This document shows, one piece after another, positions 30,324-38,488 of a stretch of DNA of 40,151 bases (position 1 is its first letter; every line of letters starts with the position of its first letter). The stretch comes from an uncultured Bacilli bacterium (GTDB taxonomy: Bacteria; Bacillota_I; Bacilli_A; RF39; UBA660), in the NCBI GenBank assembly GCA_934141145.1, contig CAKPCA010000011.1, positions 1 through 40,151 on the forward strand, in the 5' to 3' direction. Made by a program: the position numbers and the translations under genes. The notes beneath the pieces are model-generated. The model did not search any database. It worked only from the letters and a program-made list of their open reading frames with translations, and had not been told where the DNA came from.

Positions 30324-30469
30324 TTCAAAACTTCCTCATTAGCATACAACATCATTTTTATTGCAGACGATACATCTAATTTTTTAAAAATTTTTTGACT
30401 TTTTTTATAATAATATTTATATAATATTATTAATATATATTGTTTAATTATAAATATTTTATTTTTCAT
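30320..30469 (-). CDS. Prophage 2 cargo protein A (49 residues)
   Basis: MKNKIFIIKQYILIILYKYYYKKSQKIFKKLDVSSAIKMMLYANEEVLK: a hydrophobic-basic N-terminal half, possibly membrane-associated, and an amphipathic end. AAGGAG lies 10 bases before the ATG. It is the first gene of the cargo operon, starting 34 bases inside the right attachment site. Function unknown. Confidence 0.5.
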   Translation of the reverse strand: MKNKIFIIKQYILIILYKYYYKKSQKIFKKLDVSSAIKMMLYANEEVLK

Positions 30470-30503
30470 TTTATTACTCTCCTTTTTATATAATAAAGGG
30501 ATT

Positions 30504-30531
30504 AATCACATAATTGCTTATTATGTAAACT
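30504..30531. other. Right attachment site (dif right arm retained)
   Basis: AATCACATAAT + TGCTTA + TTATGTAAACT. The right arm and three centre bases equal the intact dif at 23877; the left arm is diverged phage sequence. Similarity with the middle site continues outward (AGTAYATAA), so phage 2 mimics host DNA beyond the core. Confidence 0.82.
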
Positions 30532-30589
30532 AGTATATAAATTTAAAATATAATATAAAAAGTAATGAAATCATATCATTACTTTTTAT

Positions 30590-31060
30590 TTATGCTACTA
30601 ACTTAGCTTCTTCAATTGATCTTGTTTTTTTATCATTATTTAATATAAGTTGTAAAATCTTATTTTTTCCATTTTTATTTTCTTTTTCTTTTAATATATC
30701 ACTATCAATTCTTCTAATATTACCAATACTACCAATTAATGCTTCTTTATCTTTATAACATTCTACAACTGTTAATGCACTCTCATTATTATTTTCATCT
30801 TTTTCTATTGTATTAACTAATGTTACATCAGTATATTTTTCATATAAATATCTTAATCTTTTTTTATCAAGAGAATATATTTCTCTTAGAACATATAGAT
30901 TTTTTTTGTTTAATTTGTCAGAAGTTACTATATATCTTTGACCATAATATTCAGAAGAGTCATTAATATATATAGGTTGTTTTTCTATATAAATTGTAGT
31001 ATTGTCATTTGTTGTAATTGTTAAATATTTATCAAATAATTTGCTTATATCAATATTCAT
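30590..31060 (-). CDS. Hypothetical host protein right of dif
   Basis: A 156-residue soluble, charged protein with no family that I recognise (DISKLFDKYLTITTNDNTTIYIEKQPIYINDSSEYYGQRYIVTSDK...). AAGGAG before the ATG at 31060 sets the start; a longer in-frame reading would cross the promoter. It lies on the host side of the right attachment site, with a consensus promoter of its own. Confidence 0.65.
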   Translation of the reverse strand: MNIDISKLFDKYLTITTNDNTTIYIEKQPIYINDSSEYYGQRYIVTSDKLNKKNLYVLREIYSLDKKRLRYLYEKYTDVTLVNTIEKDENNNESALTVVECYKDKEALIGSIGNIRRIDSDILKEKENKNGKNKILQLILNNDKKTRSIEEAKLVA

Positions 31061-31093
31061 ATATAACACTCTCCTTCCTAAACAAATGAGAAT

Positions 31094-31123
31094 ATTATAT
31101 AACAAAAATATAGCATTTGTCAA
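31094..31123 (-). promoter_or_regulatory. Sigma-A-type promoter
   Basis: On the minus strand: TTGACA (31123-31118), 18 bases, TATAAT (31099-31094), reading into the gene at 31060. Confidence 0.85.
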
Positions 31124-31161
31124 TATTTTTTCATTAAAAAAGGTGAGATAACTCCCCTAAC

Positions 31162-32790
31162 CTATTTATTAAAAATATTATTGATTTCTATTTTAATTTT
31201 TTCTAATTTTTCTTTTGATTTTTCATATGAATTTGAAGTAGTCCCCATATAAATTTTTATTTTAGGTTCTGTTCCTGATGGACGAAGCATTATCCATGAG
31301 TTATCATTAAATACATATTTTAGTGCATTTTGATTTAGTTCACCATCTTCATTTAAATAATCTTTTTTTGTATAATTTTCATTATTAAATGTTATTATAT
31401 CATTTCTAAAATCATTCATATATTTTTCTATTATTTTAGAGCCATCTAGACCACTATAGGTAAAACTAATAGTTTCTTCTATATAATATCCAATTTCTTC
31501 GTATATTTTATTTATATATTGGCTAAGAGATATATTTGTACTTTTTAAATAACATAGGATTTCTATTAGCATCATAATACTAGATATACTATTTTTATCA
31601 TTTACATCAATGTTAAACATGTATCCAAGGCTCTCTTCAAACCCAAATATATAATTCTCATTATCATTAATTATTTCTTCTTTTTTATTTGCTATATTTT
31701 TGCATCCTGTTAATACTTCTATTACTTCACAATTATATTTTTTAGCAATTGCATCTATCATAGGTGTAGATACTATACTTCTTACTAAGTATCCTTTTTT
31801 ATTTGAATTAGTTAATAGGTAGTATGCAAAAATACATCCTACTACATTACCATTTAATAGTTTATATTCATCGTTTTCTTTTATCATTACACCTAATCTA
31901 TCTGCATCTGGGTCTGTTTCTATAATTACATCTGAATTTAATTTTTTTGCATATTTTATTGCTAAATCATAATTTTTTCTATACTCTGGATTTGGTTCAT
32001 TTGCATATGGAAAATTACCATCATATGTACACTGTTCTTTAACTATATTATAGTTAATATTATATTTATTAAAAATTGCTGTTACAGGTTTATACCCTAC
32101 TCCATGAAGTGAAGAGTATGTTATTTTTAAATTTTTCGCATATTCTTTAATTAGATCTTGGTTAATTATAACTTTTTCGTTTTCACATTCGAATGCTTTA
32201 TCTACTTTTTCACCTATAATATTAAATAATTCGTTATTTAAAGGGGCATATTTAATCATTTCAAAGTTATTAAGGTTATTTATCTCACTTATGATTAAAT
32301 CGTCTTCAGGATGCACTATTTGGCCTCCCTTTTCGTTATATACTTTATATCCATTATATTCTTTAGGATTATGTGATGATGTTATTACAATACCACTAGT
32401 GCATTTTAAATATTTAACTGCAAAAGATAATTCTGGTGTTGATCTTACATCATCAAACAAATAAGTTTTTATTCCATAATAATTTAATATTAATGCAGTA
32501 TTTAATGCAAAATCTTTTGAATTATTTCTAGTATCATATGCGATTACTACAGATGGATTAGTTTTATATTTATTTAAATAAAGTGCAAGCCCAACAGTTG
32601 CTTTACCAATCGTATATTCATTCATTCTACTAGAACCAAGTCCCATTAATCCTCTTATTCCAGCAGTACCAAATTTTAATTCAAAAGAAAAAGCATTTTC
32701 TATTTCTTCTTTAGTCATTTTTTTTAATATTTTTTTATCTTCTTCTTTTATATTTTTATCATTTAACCATTCATTATATTTATTATTCAT
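31162..32790 (-). CDS. pgcA: Phosphoglucomutase/phosphomannomutase (alpha-D-phosphohexomutase)
   Basis: Interconverts hexose 1- and 6-phosphates, feeding UDP-glucose and surface polymer synthesis. The phosphoserine loop is TSSHNP (catalytic S139), the metal loop is ETDPDADRLG (D293, D295, D297), the sugar loop is FGFEESLGYM, and the phosphate-binding loop is MLRPSGTEPKIKIYM. 542 residues is normal for this branch. The ATG at 32790 has AAGGAG. It lies 10 bases after the xer gene, so they are co-transcribed. The gene symbol follows B. subtilis usage. Confidence 0.93.
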   Translation of the reverse strand: MNNKYNEWLNDKNIKEEDKKILKKMTKEEIENAFSFELKFGTAGIRGLMGLGSSRMNEYTIGKATVGLALYLNKYKTNPSVVIAYDTRNNSKDFALNTALILNYYGIKTYLFDDVRSTPELSFAVKYLKCTSGIVITSSHNPKEYNGYKVYNEKGGQIVHPEDDLIISEINNLNNFEMIKYAPLNNELFNIIGEKVDKAFECENEKVIINQDLIKEYAKNLKITYSSLHGVGYKPVTAIFNKYNINYNIVKEQCTYDGNFPYANEPNPEYRKNYDLAIKYAKKLNSDVIIETDPDADRLGVMIKENDEYKLLNGNVVGCIFAYYLLTNSNKKGYLVRSIVSTPMIDAIAKKYNCEVIEVLTGCKNIANKKEEIINDNENYIFGFEESLGYMFNIDVNDKNSISSIMMLIEILCYLKSTNISLSQYINKIYEEIGYYIEETISFTYSGLDGSKIIEKYMNDFRNDIITFNNENYTKKDYLNEDGELNQNALKYVFNDNSWIMLRPSGTEPKIKIYMGTTSNSYEKSKEKLEKIKIEINNIFNK

Positions 32791-32800
32791 ATTTTTCTCC

Positions 32801-33682
32801 TTATTTTTTATTTCTTGGATGATATTTTTCATAATTATCTTTTGCAAAATTAGTAGATACATGAGTATAGATTTCTGTTGTTGTTATATTTTCATGTCCA
32901 AGCATAGTTTGTATACTTCTTAAGTCTGCGCCATGATTTAATAAATGTGTTGCAAAAGAGTGTCTTATTGTATGTGGTGAAAACTCTCTTTTTATTTCTT
33001 TTTCTAATGCAAGTTCTTTTAATATTTTAAAAAATCCTTGTCTTGATAATTTATTACCATGCATATTTAAGAATAATATATCGGATTCTTTATCTTTTAG
33101 TAATGTTTTTCTATATATGTTAATATATTCAATAAGTGCATCAGTTGCAAGATCACTTATTGGTATAATTCTTTCTTTACTACCCTTACCAAAACATTTT
33201 ACAAAATTATTATCTAAATCAATATCATTTAAATTTAAATTAAGTAGTTCTGATATTCTAAGACCAGATGAATACATAAGTTCTAACATAGCTTTGTTTC
33301 TTGATGTTTTTGCATCTATTACTTTTATATCAAGAAGCTTATCTATTTCTTCTTCACTAAGTACATGTGGTATACTTTTTTTAAATTTTACTCCTACTAT
33401 ATTAGCACACGGATTTATCTTTATTTTTTTATTTCTTTCTAAAAATTTAAAATAGTTTTTAATAGATACTATATGTCTATTAATTGTTTTAGGTGAAGAT
33501 GTTTTATTCATATAACTTATATAATTATCAATATCTTTACTTGATATATCTTTATATGATTTATTTACATATTTAAAAAATGCAGTTAAATCTCTTTTAT
33601 ACCCATCTACAGTATTTTTACTTAATTGTCTTTCTAGTGATATATAGTTTATATAATCATTAAATTCTTCTTCAATGTTCAT
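32801..33682 (-). CDS. xerD: Xer-type tyrosine recombinase
   Basis: Resolves chromosome dimers at dif, and is the enzyme that dif-integrating phages borrow. The 293 residues have an N-terminal SAM-like core-binding domain and a complete catalytic set: R142 (GLRISELL), K166, H237 and R240 (SPHTIRHSFATHLL), H263 (MLGHENI) and nucleophile Y272 (EIYTHVS). The ATG at 33682 follows AGGTGAT. XerC and XerD cannot be separated reliably by eye; no partner is in the window. It sits only 2.3 kb from the right dif half-site. Confidence 0.9.
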   Translation of the reverse strand: MNIEEEFNDYINYISLERQLSKNTVDGYKRDLTAFFKYVNKSYKDISSKDIDNYISYMNKTSSPKTINRHIVSIKNYFKFLERNKKIKINPCANIVGVKFKKSIPHVLSEEEIDKLLDIKVIDAKTSRNKAMLELMYSSGLRISELLNLNLNDIDLDNNFVKCFGKGSKERIIPISDLATDALIEYINIYRKTLLKDKESDILFLNMHGNKLSRQGFFKILKELALEKEIKREFSPHTIRHSFATHLLNHGADLRSIQTMLGHENITTTEIYTHVSTNFAKDNYEKYHPRNKK

Positions 33683-33750
33683 ATTTATCACCTATAATAA
33701 TTTTATCATTAAGAAATATATTAGTAAATATTTGAATGTTAATGTAATGT

Positions 33751-33780
33751 AAAATAACTATCAATTATGATAGTTATTTT
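33751..33780 (-). terminator. Hairpin terminator
   Basis: 13-bp perfect stem AAAATAACTATCA / TGATAGTTATTTT with loop ATTA, at the stop of the 33774-34505 gene and before xer. The symmetric A and T runs make it potentially bidirectional. Confidence 0.85.
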
Positions 33781-34505
33781 CTTGTTTCAAACTTAATTAT
33801 TTTTTTCTTTTCATCTTTATTTAATAATTTTTGCATTAATTCTTTAGCTTTTATTATATTAAATGAACTTTTTAGTTTGTTATCTACGCTTTCTTTTACA
33901 TCTAATTCTCTTCCTGCTACATAACCGTCTGTTGCTATTCTTATTGAAAATGATAATATATAAACAATATCTTCAATCATTCTATTATTTAATTTTTCAT
34001 TTAATAATCTATTTTCTACAATATCTAAAAATCTATTATCACAAATTAATGATTTTGTTATAACAGAATTTGGTACTATAACATTTATAAATGGAAAGTT
34101 TTTTGAAGTTATTGCCTCAGTTTGAGCTCTTATTAATATTTCTTCTTTTAAAAGATCTGGAAATATTTCATTGTAATATTTATTTTTTAAGTATATATTT
34201 GTTTTTAATTTTAATTCACTTATTAGTAGTTCATCCTCTATTCTTACATTTTTTAATAATCTTGTTAAGGATACTAGCTCATAATAATTAAGTGTAGAAA
34301 AATCAAATATTCTTAAAAATTCAAAGAAATTTATATTTTTAGAATAATTATTAAACGTATCTTCATTATAATATATGCCATCTTTTACCTCTTCTTTTGT
34401 ACTATATAATAAACTATTAGGCTTTTTGTAAAATTTCATTATTAAAAAATAATCTTTTGGATTTTCTTTTCTTATTTTCTTTAAAAATAGTTCTACTTCA
34501 TTCAT
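33774..34505 (-). CDS. Hypothetical 243-residue protein
   Basis: A soluble helical protein without motifs that I recognise. Features are NVIVPNSVITKSLICDNRFLDIVENRL and LSFSIRIATDGYVAGRELDVKESVDNKLK in the second half, and a basic end. It is divergent from rarA, with about 110 bases between, and ends at a strong terminator. It could be a lineage-specific family; nothing ties it to a pathway. Confidence 0.65.
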   Translation of the reverse strand: MNEVELFLKKIRKENPKDYFLIMKFYKKPNSLLYSTKEEVKDGIYYNEDTFNNYSKNINFFEFLRIFDFSTLNYYELVSLTRLLKNVRIEDELLISELKLKTNIYLKNKYYNEIFPDLLKEEILIRAQTEAITSKNFPFINVIVPNSVITKSLICDNRFLDIVENRLLNEKLNNRMIEDIVYILSFSIRIATDGYVAGRELDVKESVDNKLKSSFNIIKAKELMQKLLNKDEKKKIIKFETRK

Positions 34506-34619
34506 TTTTAGTTCATTCCTTCTGATGATTTATGATACTTATTTTAATATCTTTTGTCAAGCAAATACAAGTAGAAATATAATAAAAATTATAGTATAAT
34601 TATTATTGGAAGTGATATT

Positions 34620-35843
34620 ATGACAGAACCTTTAGCAATTAAATTAAGGCCTAAAAATATAGATGAAATAATAGGTCAAACACATTTAGTCGGAGAAAAT
34701 GCTCCTATTAGAAATTTTGTAAATAATGGAAAAATATTTTCTATGATTCTTTACGGTAATCCAGGTATTGGAAAAACTAGTATTGCAGTCGCAATTGCAG
34801 GTTCTACAGATTTAAAATATAGATTACTAAATTGTGCGGTTAATAATAAAAAAGATATTGAAATAGTTATTGAAGAAGCTAAAATGTATGGCGGTCTTAT
34901 ACTTGTTATGGATGAAATACATAGGCTTAATAAGGATAAACAAGATATATTATTACCTCATCTAGAGTCTGGTCTTATTACATTAATTGGTCTTACTACA
35001 TCTAATCCATATCATAAAATTAATCCTGCAATTAGAAGTAGATGTCAAATATTTGAACTTAAGCCACTTACATTTGATGAAGTTATAATTGGTCTTAAAA
35101 GAGCTATAAATAGTGATTATTTAAAAGATATAAAGATAGATGATGATTCTTTATCTTATATTGCAAGATTATCGTCTGGTGATCTTAGAAGTGCATATAA
35201 TTTACTTGAAATCTGTTACTACTCTACTAGTGATAAAAATATAACTATGGATGTTATTACTAAAATAAATAATAAACCTGCTTTGTTTGCGGATAAAAAT
35301 GAAACAGGACATTATGATTTACTTAGTGCATTTCAAAAATCAATAAGGGGTTCTGATGTAAATGCATCTTTACATTATTTAGCAAGACTTCTTGTAATTG
35401 AAGATTTAGATAGTATATATAGAAGAATGACAGTAATTGCATATGAAGATATTGGTCTTGCAAATCCAAGTATTGGTCCTAAAGTAGATGCATGCATTAA
35501 TGCTTGTGAAAGAGTTGGTATGCCAGAAGCTATTATTCCACTTTCAGTAACAATTATTGAAATGGCATTATCTCCCAAATCAAATAGTGCATATAGTGCA
35601 CTTCATGAAGCTATTAAAGATATTGAAAGTGGTAATAACTACCCTATTCCAGAAACAATTAGAATAGACTCTAAAATATATAAATATCCGCATGATTATA
35701 AAGGATCATATGTAAAGCAACAATATATGCCAGATAATTTATTAAATAGAAAATATTATAAAGCTAAACTTACTAGTAAATATGAAAAAATGATTAACGA
35801 AGTTTATCAAAGAATAGAAAAAATAAATAAGGAAGAACAATAA
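34620..35843 (+). CDS. rarA: Replication-associated recombination protein A (RarA/MgsA)
   Basis: An AAA+ ATPase that acts at stalled forks and gaps. Walker A is GNPGIGKT (46-53), Walker B LILVMDEIHRLNK, sensor 1 LIGLTTSNPY, and the C-terminal tetramerisation domain carries RRMTVIAYEDIGLANP and PEAIIPLS. 407 residues is normal. It is the only host gene right of dif that reads rightward. In B. subtilis (yrvN) it also lies near aspS and tcdA (yrvM), so the neighbourhood is conserved. Confidence 0.96.
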   Translation: MTEPLAIKLRPKNIDEIIGQTHLVGENAPIRNFVNNGKIFSMILYGNPGIGKTSIAVAIAGSTDLKYRLLNCAVNNKKDIEIVIEEAKMYGGLILVMDEIHRLNKDKQDILLPHLESGLITLIGLTTSNPYHKINPAIRSRCQIFELKPLTFDEVIIGLKRAINSDYLKDIKIDDDSLSYIARLSSGDLRSAYNLLEICYYSTSDKNITMDVITKINNKPALFADKNETGHYDLLSAFQKSIRGSDVNASLHYLARLLVIEDLDSIYRRMTVIAYEDIGLANPSIGPKVDACINACERVGMPEAIIPLSVTIIEMALSPKSNSAYSALHEAIKDIESGNNYPIPETIRIDSKIYKYPHDYKGSYVKQQYMPDNLLNRKYYKAKLTSKYEKMINEVYQRIEKINKEEQ

Positions 35844-35857
35844 TAGTTCTTCCTTTT
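35829..35857. terminator. Bidirectional terminator between rarA and the TPR gene
   Basis: 10-bp stem AAGGAAGAAC / GTTCTTCCTT, then TT, between convergent genes; it overlaps the rarA stop. Confidence 0.85.
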
Positions 35858-36656
35858 AAGTTCTATTTTTATAAAATAATTTGTTTTTCTTTATTTCGTC
35901 TATAAATTTTTTAACTTCTTTACTCTTGCCTTTTTGTTTTTCTACTTCTTTAACAAATTTATCACCATTAGTATATAATGCTTTTTTGTAATATTCTTTT
36001 GCTAATGATAATTTTACAATATTTAAATCATTTATAGATAAACCATATTCCTTCTGCACTTCTTCTATGTTGTATTTTTTATTTATTATTTTATCTAGAA
36101 TTTCATCTAAATTATCAATATTACTAGGTTCTTTCTCATCAAATATATCTTCTTCTATTTTAGGAGTATGCTTCTCTTCCTCACCTATTAATGAAGAAAT
36201 TATAGTATCAAAATTATAGTTTTTACCAAGGCTTTTATTTAATTCATTAGAAACTATAAGATAAGAAAGTGCTAATCCTTTTTGTTTTAATTTTAAGTAT
36301 GAAAGACCAATTCTTGCATACACATATGGATTATTATCACTACTACTACAAATTATTTTTTTATAGCATTCTATTGCTTCTTTATAATTTCTTTCATTAT
36401 ATAAGTTATTAGCATCTTCCATCATTTTATTAATATCTATTTGTTCATTTGAAATATATTTTAAGACAATTCTTCTAGTACTCATATAACCAATACTAAA
36501 TGAATCTATATTTTCTTTATTATCTATTAATTTATGAAATGCTTTTCTTTTACCAGGATTCATATGTTCTAATATGATTATTCCTTTACTTTTATTTAAT
36601 TTTTCACTTGCTTCATTAATTATTTTATTAAAATCGGTATAATTTTCCATTCTCAT
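35856..36656 (-). CDS. TPR-repeat protein
   Basis: 266 residues with tetratricopeptide-like helices near 85-150 (ANNLYNERNYKEAIECYKKIICSSSDNNPYVYARIGLSYLKLKQKGLALSYLIVSNELNK), an acidic linker, and a helical C-terminal part. GGGGG nine bases before the ATG at 36656 sets the start. TPR domains mediate protein contacts; the partner is unknown. It follows tcdA by 47 bases, with no terminator seen between them. Confidence 0.75.
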   Translation of the reverse strand: MRMENYTDFNKIINEASEKLNKSKGIIILEHMNPGKRKAFHKLIDNKENIDSFSIGYMSTRRIVLKYISNEQIDINKMMEDANNLYNERNYKEAIECYKKIICSSSDNNPYVYARIGLSYLKLKQKGLALSYLIVSNELNKSLGKNYNFDTIISSLIGEEEKHTPKIEEDIFDEKEPSNIDNLDEILDKIINKKYNIEEVQKEYGLSINDLNIVKLSLAKEYYKKALYTNGDKFVKEVEKQKGKSKEVKKFIDEIKKNKLFYKNRT

Positions 36657-36703
36657 TGGTACATTCCCCCTTTTTTGTACCACATATTATATATCAATTC
36701 TAA

Positions 36704-37381
36704 TTAAAAATCAATTATTTCTTTTAATATGTAATCTGCGATTAATATTCCAGCAGTATTTGGAACAACACTATAAGATGCTGGCGTCCTAAGTCCTGTT
36801 TTAATTGGCTCTTCAGTACTAGATAATACAGTAATAGGATCTGTTATATTTAACTTATTAATTTCATGTCTAATTACTTTTGCAAGTGGGTCATAACTAG
36901 TTTTTTTTATGTCGGTAATCACTAATTTTTTAGGGTCAAATTTATTACCAGTTCCCATACTTGAAATAAACTTAATATTTCTATTTAAACATTCTCTAAT
37001 GAGCATTATTTTAGTAGTTACTGTATCACATGAATCTACTAAATAATCTATATTGTATTGGAAAAGTTCTTTTTTTGTTTCTTCATTTAAAAATATCTGA
37101 AGTTTAATAACATTTACATTTTCATTTATATCTTTTATTCTTTTTTCAAATGCATCTACCTTATTCATATCTATAGTAGAATTAAGTGCAATTATTTGTC
37201 TATTTTTATTTGTAATATCTATAGTATCATTATCTACTATAATTACATTTTCTATTCCATTTCTTACTAGTGTTTCAAGAGCATATCCTCCAACTCCACC
37301 TACTCCCACTACTGCGACTGTTTTAGAATGTAATTTATTCAAATTTTCTTTTCCAATTAATTTTTCTAATCTATCAAACAT
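36704..37381 (-). CDS. tcdA: tRNA threonylcarbamoyladenosine dehydratase (ThiF/E1-like)
   Basis: Converts t6A37 of tRNA to the cyclic hydantoin form using ATP. The Rossmann nucleotide motif is VAVVGVGGVGGYALETLVRNGIENVIIVDNDTIDITNKNRQ; later come DSCDTVTTKIMLIREC and SSMGTGNKFDP, with SVVPNTAGILIADYILKEI at the end. 225 residues fits the YgdL/CsdL family. In B. subtilis the homologue yrvM lies beside aspS and the 6S RNA gene, as here. Confidence 0.92.
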   Translation of the reverse strand: MFDRLEKLIGKENLNKLHSKTVAVVGVGGVGGYALETLVRNGIENVIIVDNDTIDITNKNRQIIALNSTIDMNKVDAFEKRIKDINENVNVIKLQIFLNEETKKELFQYNIDYLVDSCDTVTTKIMLIRECLNRNIKFISSMGTGNKFDPKKLVITDIKKTSYDPLAKVIRHEINKLNITDPITVLSSTEEPIKTGLRTPASYSVVPNTAGILIADYILKEIIDF

Positions 37382-37415
37382 ATTAACACCACCAGATAAA
37401 ATTATATCATAAAAT

Positions 37416-37591
37416 AAAAAAAATACCTATAAGGGCAGGGACTATAAACCTACACGTATGTGCAGGTGGGCATCCCATAATAGACTTTAGGATCCCTGAT
37501 AAAAATCAAGTATTCAACACCGTCTACTAATTCTGATTCCCTTATTAGTCATTTAGTCGGTTTTATGTTCACCTGTTATCCCTTCTAGGTA
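37416..37591 (-). ncRNA. ssrS: 6S RNA (6S-1/BsrA type)
   Basis: About 176 nucleotides that fold into one long interrupted rod. The 5' ACCTA-AAGGG pairs with the 3' CCCTT-TAGGT, CAGG with CCTG, and then a CATAAAACC-like strand with GGTTTATAG, with unpaired bulges toward the centre. A minus-strand TATAAT (37602-37597) lies about 7-10 bases before the 5' end, and a run of eight T follows the closing stem. The position between aspS and tcdA matches B. subtilis bsrA. 6S RNA binds and sequesters sigma-A RNA polymerase. Confidence 0.82.
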
Positions 37592-37653
37592 ATTTAATTA
37601 TAACATGTACTAATAAAAAAAATAAAGCCTTTTGACAAAACTTTACTTTTTTC

Positions 37654-38463
37654 TTAACACTTATATTTCCCCTGATTTATATATAATGCTTTATTTTTCT
37701 TTAATTGCATTAAATCTTGATTAGCACTTTTATCTTTACTAATTTCTTTTTCATATTGTTTTAATAGTCTATCTGCAGTATTTTGATTGGAAATTTGATA
37801 TAATTTTTTTATATATTTTAATTTATCTATATTACTAAGTTCTTCAAATTCATTTAAAATAGTATCATTATCATCAAATCTATTTTCTTCATAAAAGAAG
37901 TTTTCATCAATATCTGAATCAAATTTATTTTTTGAATCATCACCATTAGGATCAATAACTTGCTTTGAAAGGTAATATTCTTTTTTTAATTTTCTTCTAG
38001 TCTTACAATTAAGACATTTACAATTTGCTAAAAGTCTATAACTTTTAAGCAATTTACTATATCCTTTTTCATTATATTCTAAAAGCATTTTTGCAGCTTT
38101 CTCTGTTTTTCCTATATAAAATAAACATTTTGCTGCATAAAATTTAAATATGTTAGCTTTAGTTAAATAATATCCTGCGGTAAAATATTGATAAGCAGTA
38201 TAATAATCTTCATAATAATTATTTAATTTACCTGCATTTTTAAATTTTTCATATGTATCATACAAATTTTCTTCTTTTAATTTTACTAATTCTTTTTGCT
38301 CATCTAAATATCTATTTAATAAGTTTATTTGTATTTTTTTAGAACTGTAATCCCAAAATTGATTAACTTTTTTTAATCTTTCTTCTGCTAAATCAAGCAT
38401 ATCATTATCAATGAGAAATTTAATTTCTTTTATTTCATCCTCTATTCTTTTTTTATTAACCAT
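37654..38463 (-). CDS. Hypothetical TPR-like helical protein
   Basis: 269 residues of helical pairs that look like degenerate TPR repeats (AYQYFTAGYYLTKANIFKFYAAKCLFYIGKTEKAAKMLLEYNEKGYSKLLKSYRLLANC). A CKCLNCK motif near residue 150 could bind metal. An acidic linker follows, then a helical tail. It starts about 25 bases after the aspS stop, in the same direction, and ends just before the 6S promoter region. Function unknown. Confidence 0.68.
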   Translation of the reverse strand: MVNKKRIEDEIKEIKFLIDNDMLDLAEERLKKVNQFWDYSSKKIQINLLNRYLDEQKELVKLKEENLYDTYEKFKNAGKLNNYYEDYYTAYQYFTAGYYLTKANIFKFYAAKCLFYIGKTEKAAKMLLEYNEKGYSKLLKSYRLLANCKCLNCKTRRKLKKEYYLSKQVIDPNGDDSKNKFDSDIDENFFYEENRFDDNDTILNEFEELSNIDKLKYIKKLYQISNQNTADRLLKQYEKEISKDKSANQDLMQLKKNKALYINQGKYKC

Positions 38464-38488
38464 TTAAATCCCTCTGTTTTTAATCATA

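Larger units (their letters stand above)
23877..30531 (-). mobile_element. Inovirus-like prophage 2, integrated at dif
   Basis: About 6.7 kb between the intact dif and a right half-site. From right to left it carries a small-gene cargo module, repressor and zinc-ribbon gene (plus strand), a candidate ssDNA-binding protein, a non-coding element, duplicated coat genes, a pIII-like protein, four small membrane proteins, a Zot-type ATPase and a phiX-like Rep. There is no integrase, so Xer-dependent integration is inferred. It shares coat, adsorption and non-coding elements with prophage 1 but has unrelated replication and assembly motors. Confidence 0.88.

Noticed and set aside
33863..34291. Leucine/isoleucine-rich plus-strand frames resembling membrane proteins
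   Set aside because: They are antisense to the 243-residue minus-strand gene; the hydrophobicity comes from reading Lys/Asn-rich codons backwards.
37416..37591. SRP RNA, tmRNA or a riboswitch at this place
   Set aside because: Length, the self-closing rod, the position before tcdA rather than in front of a metabolic gene, and lack of a tRNA-like end favour 6S RNA.
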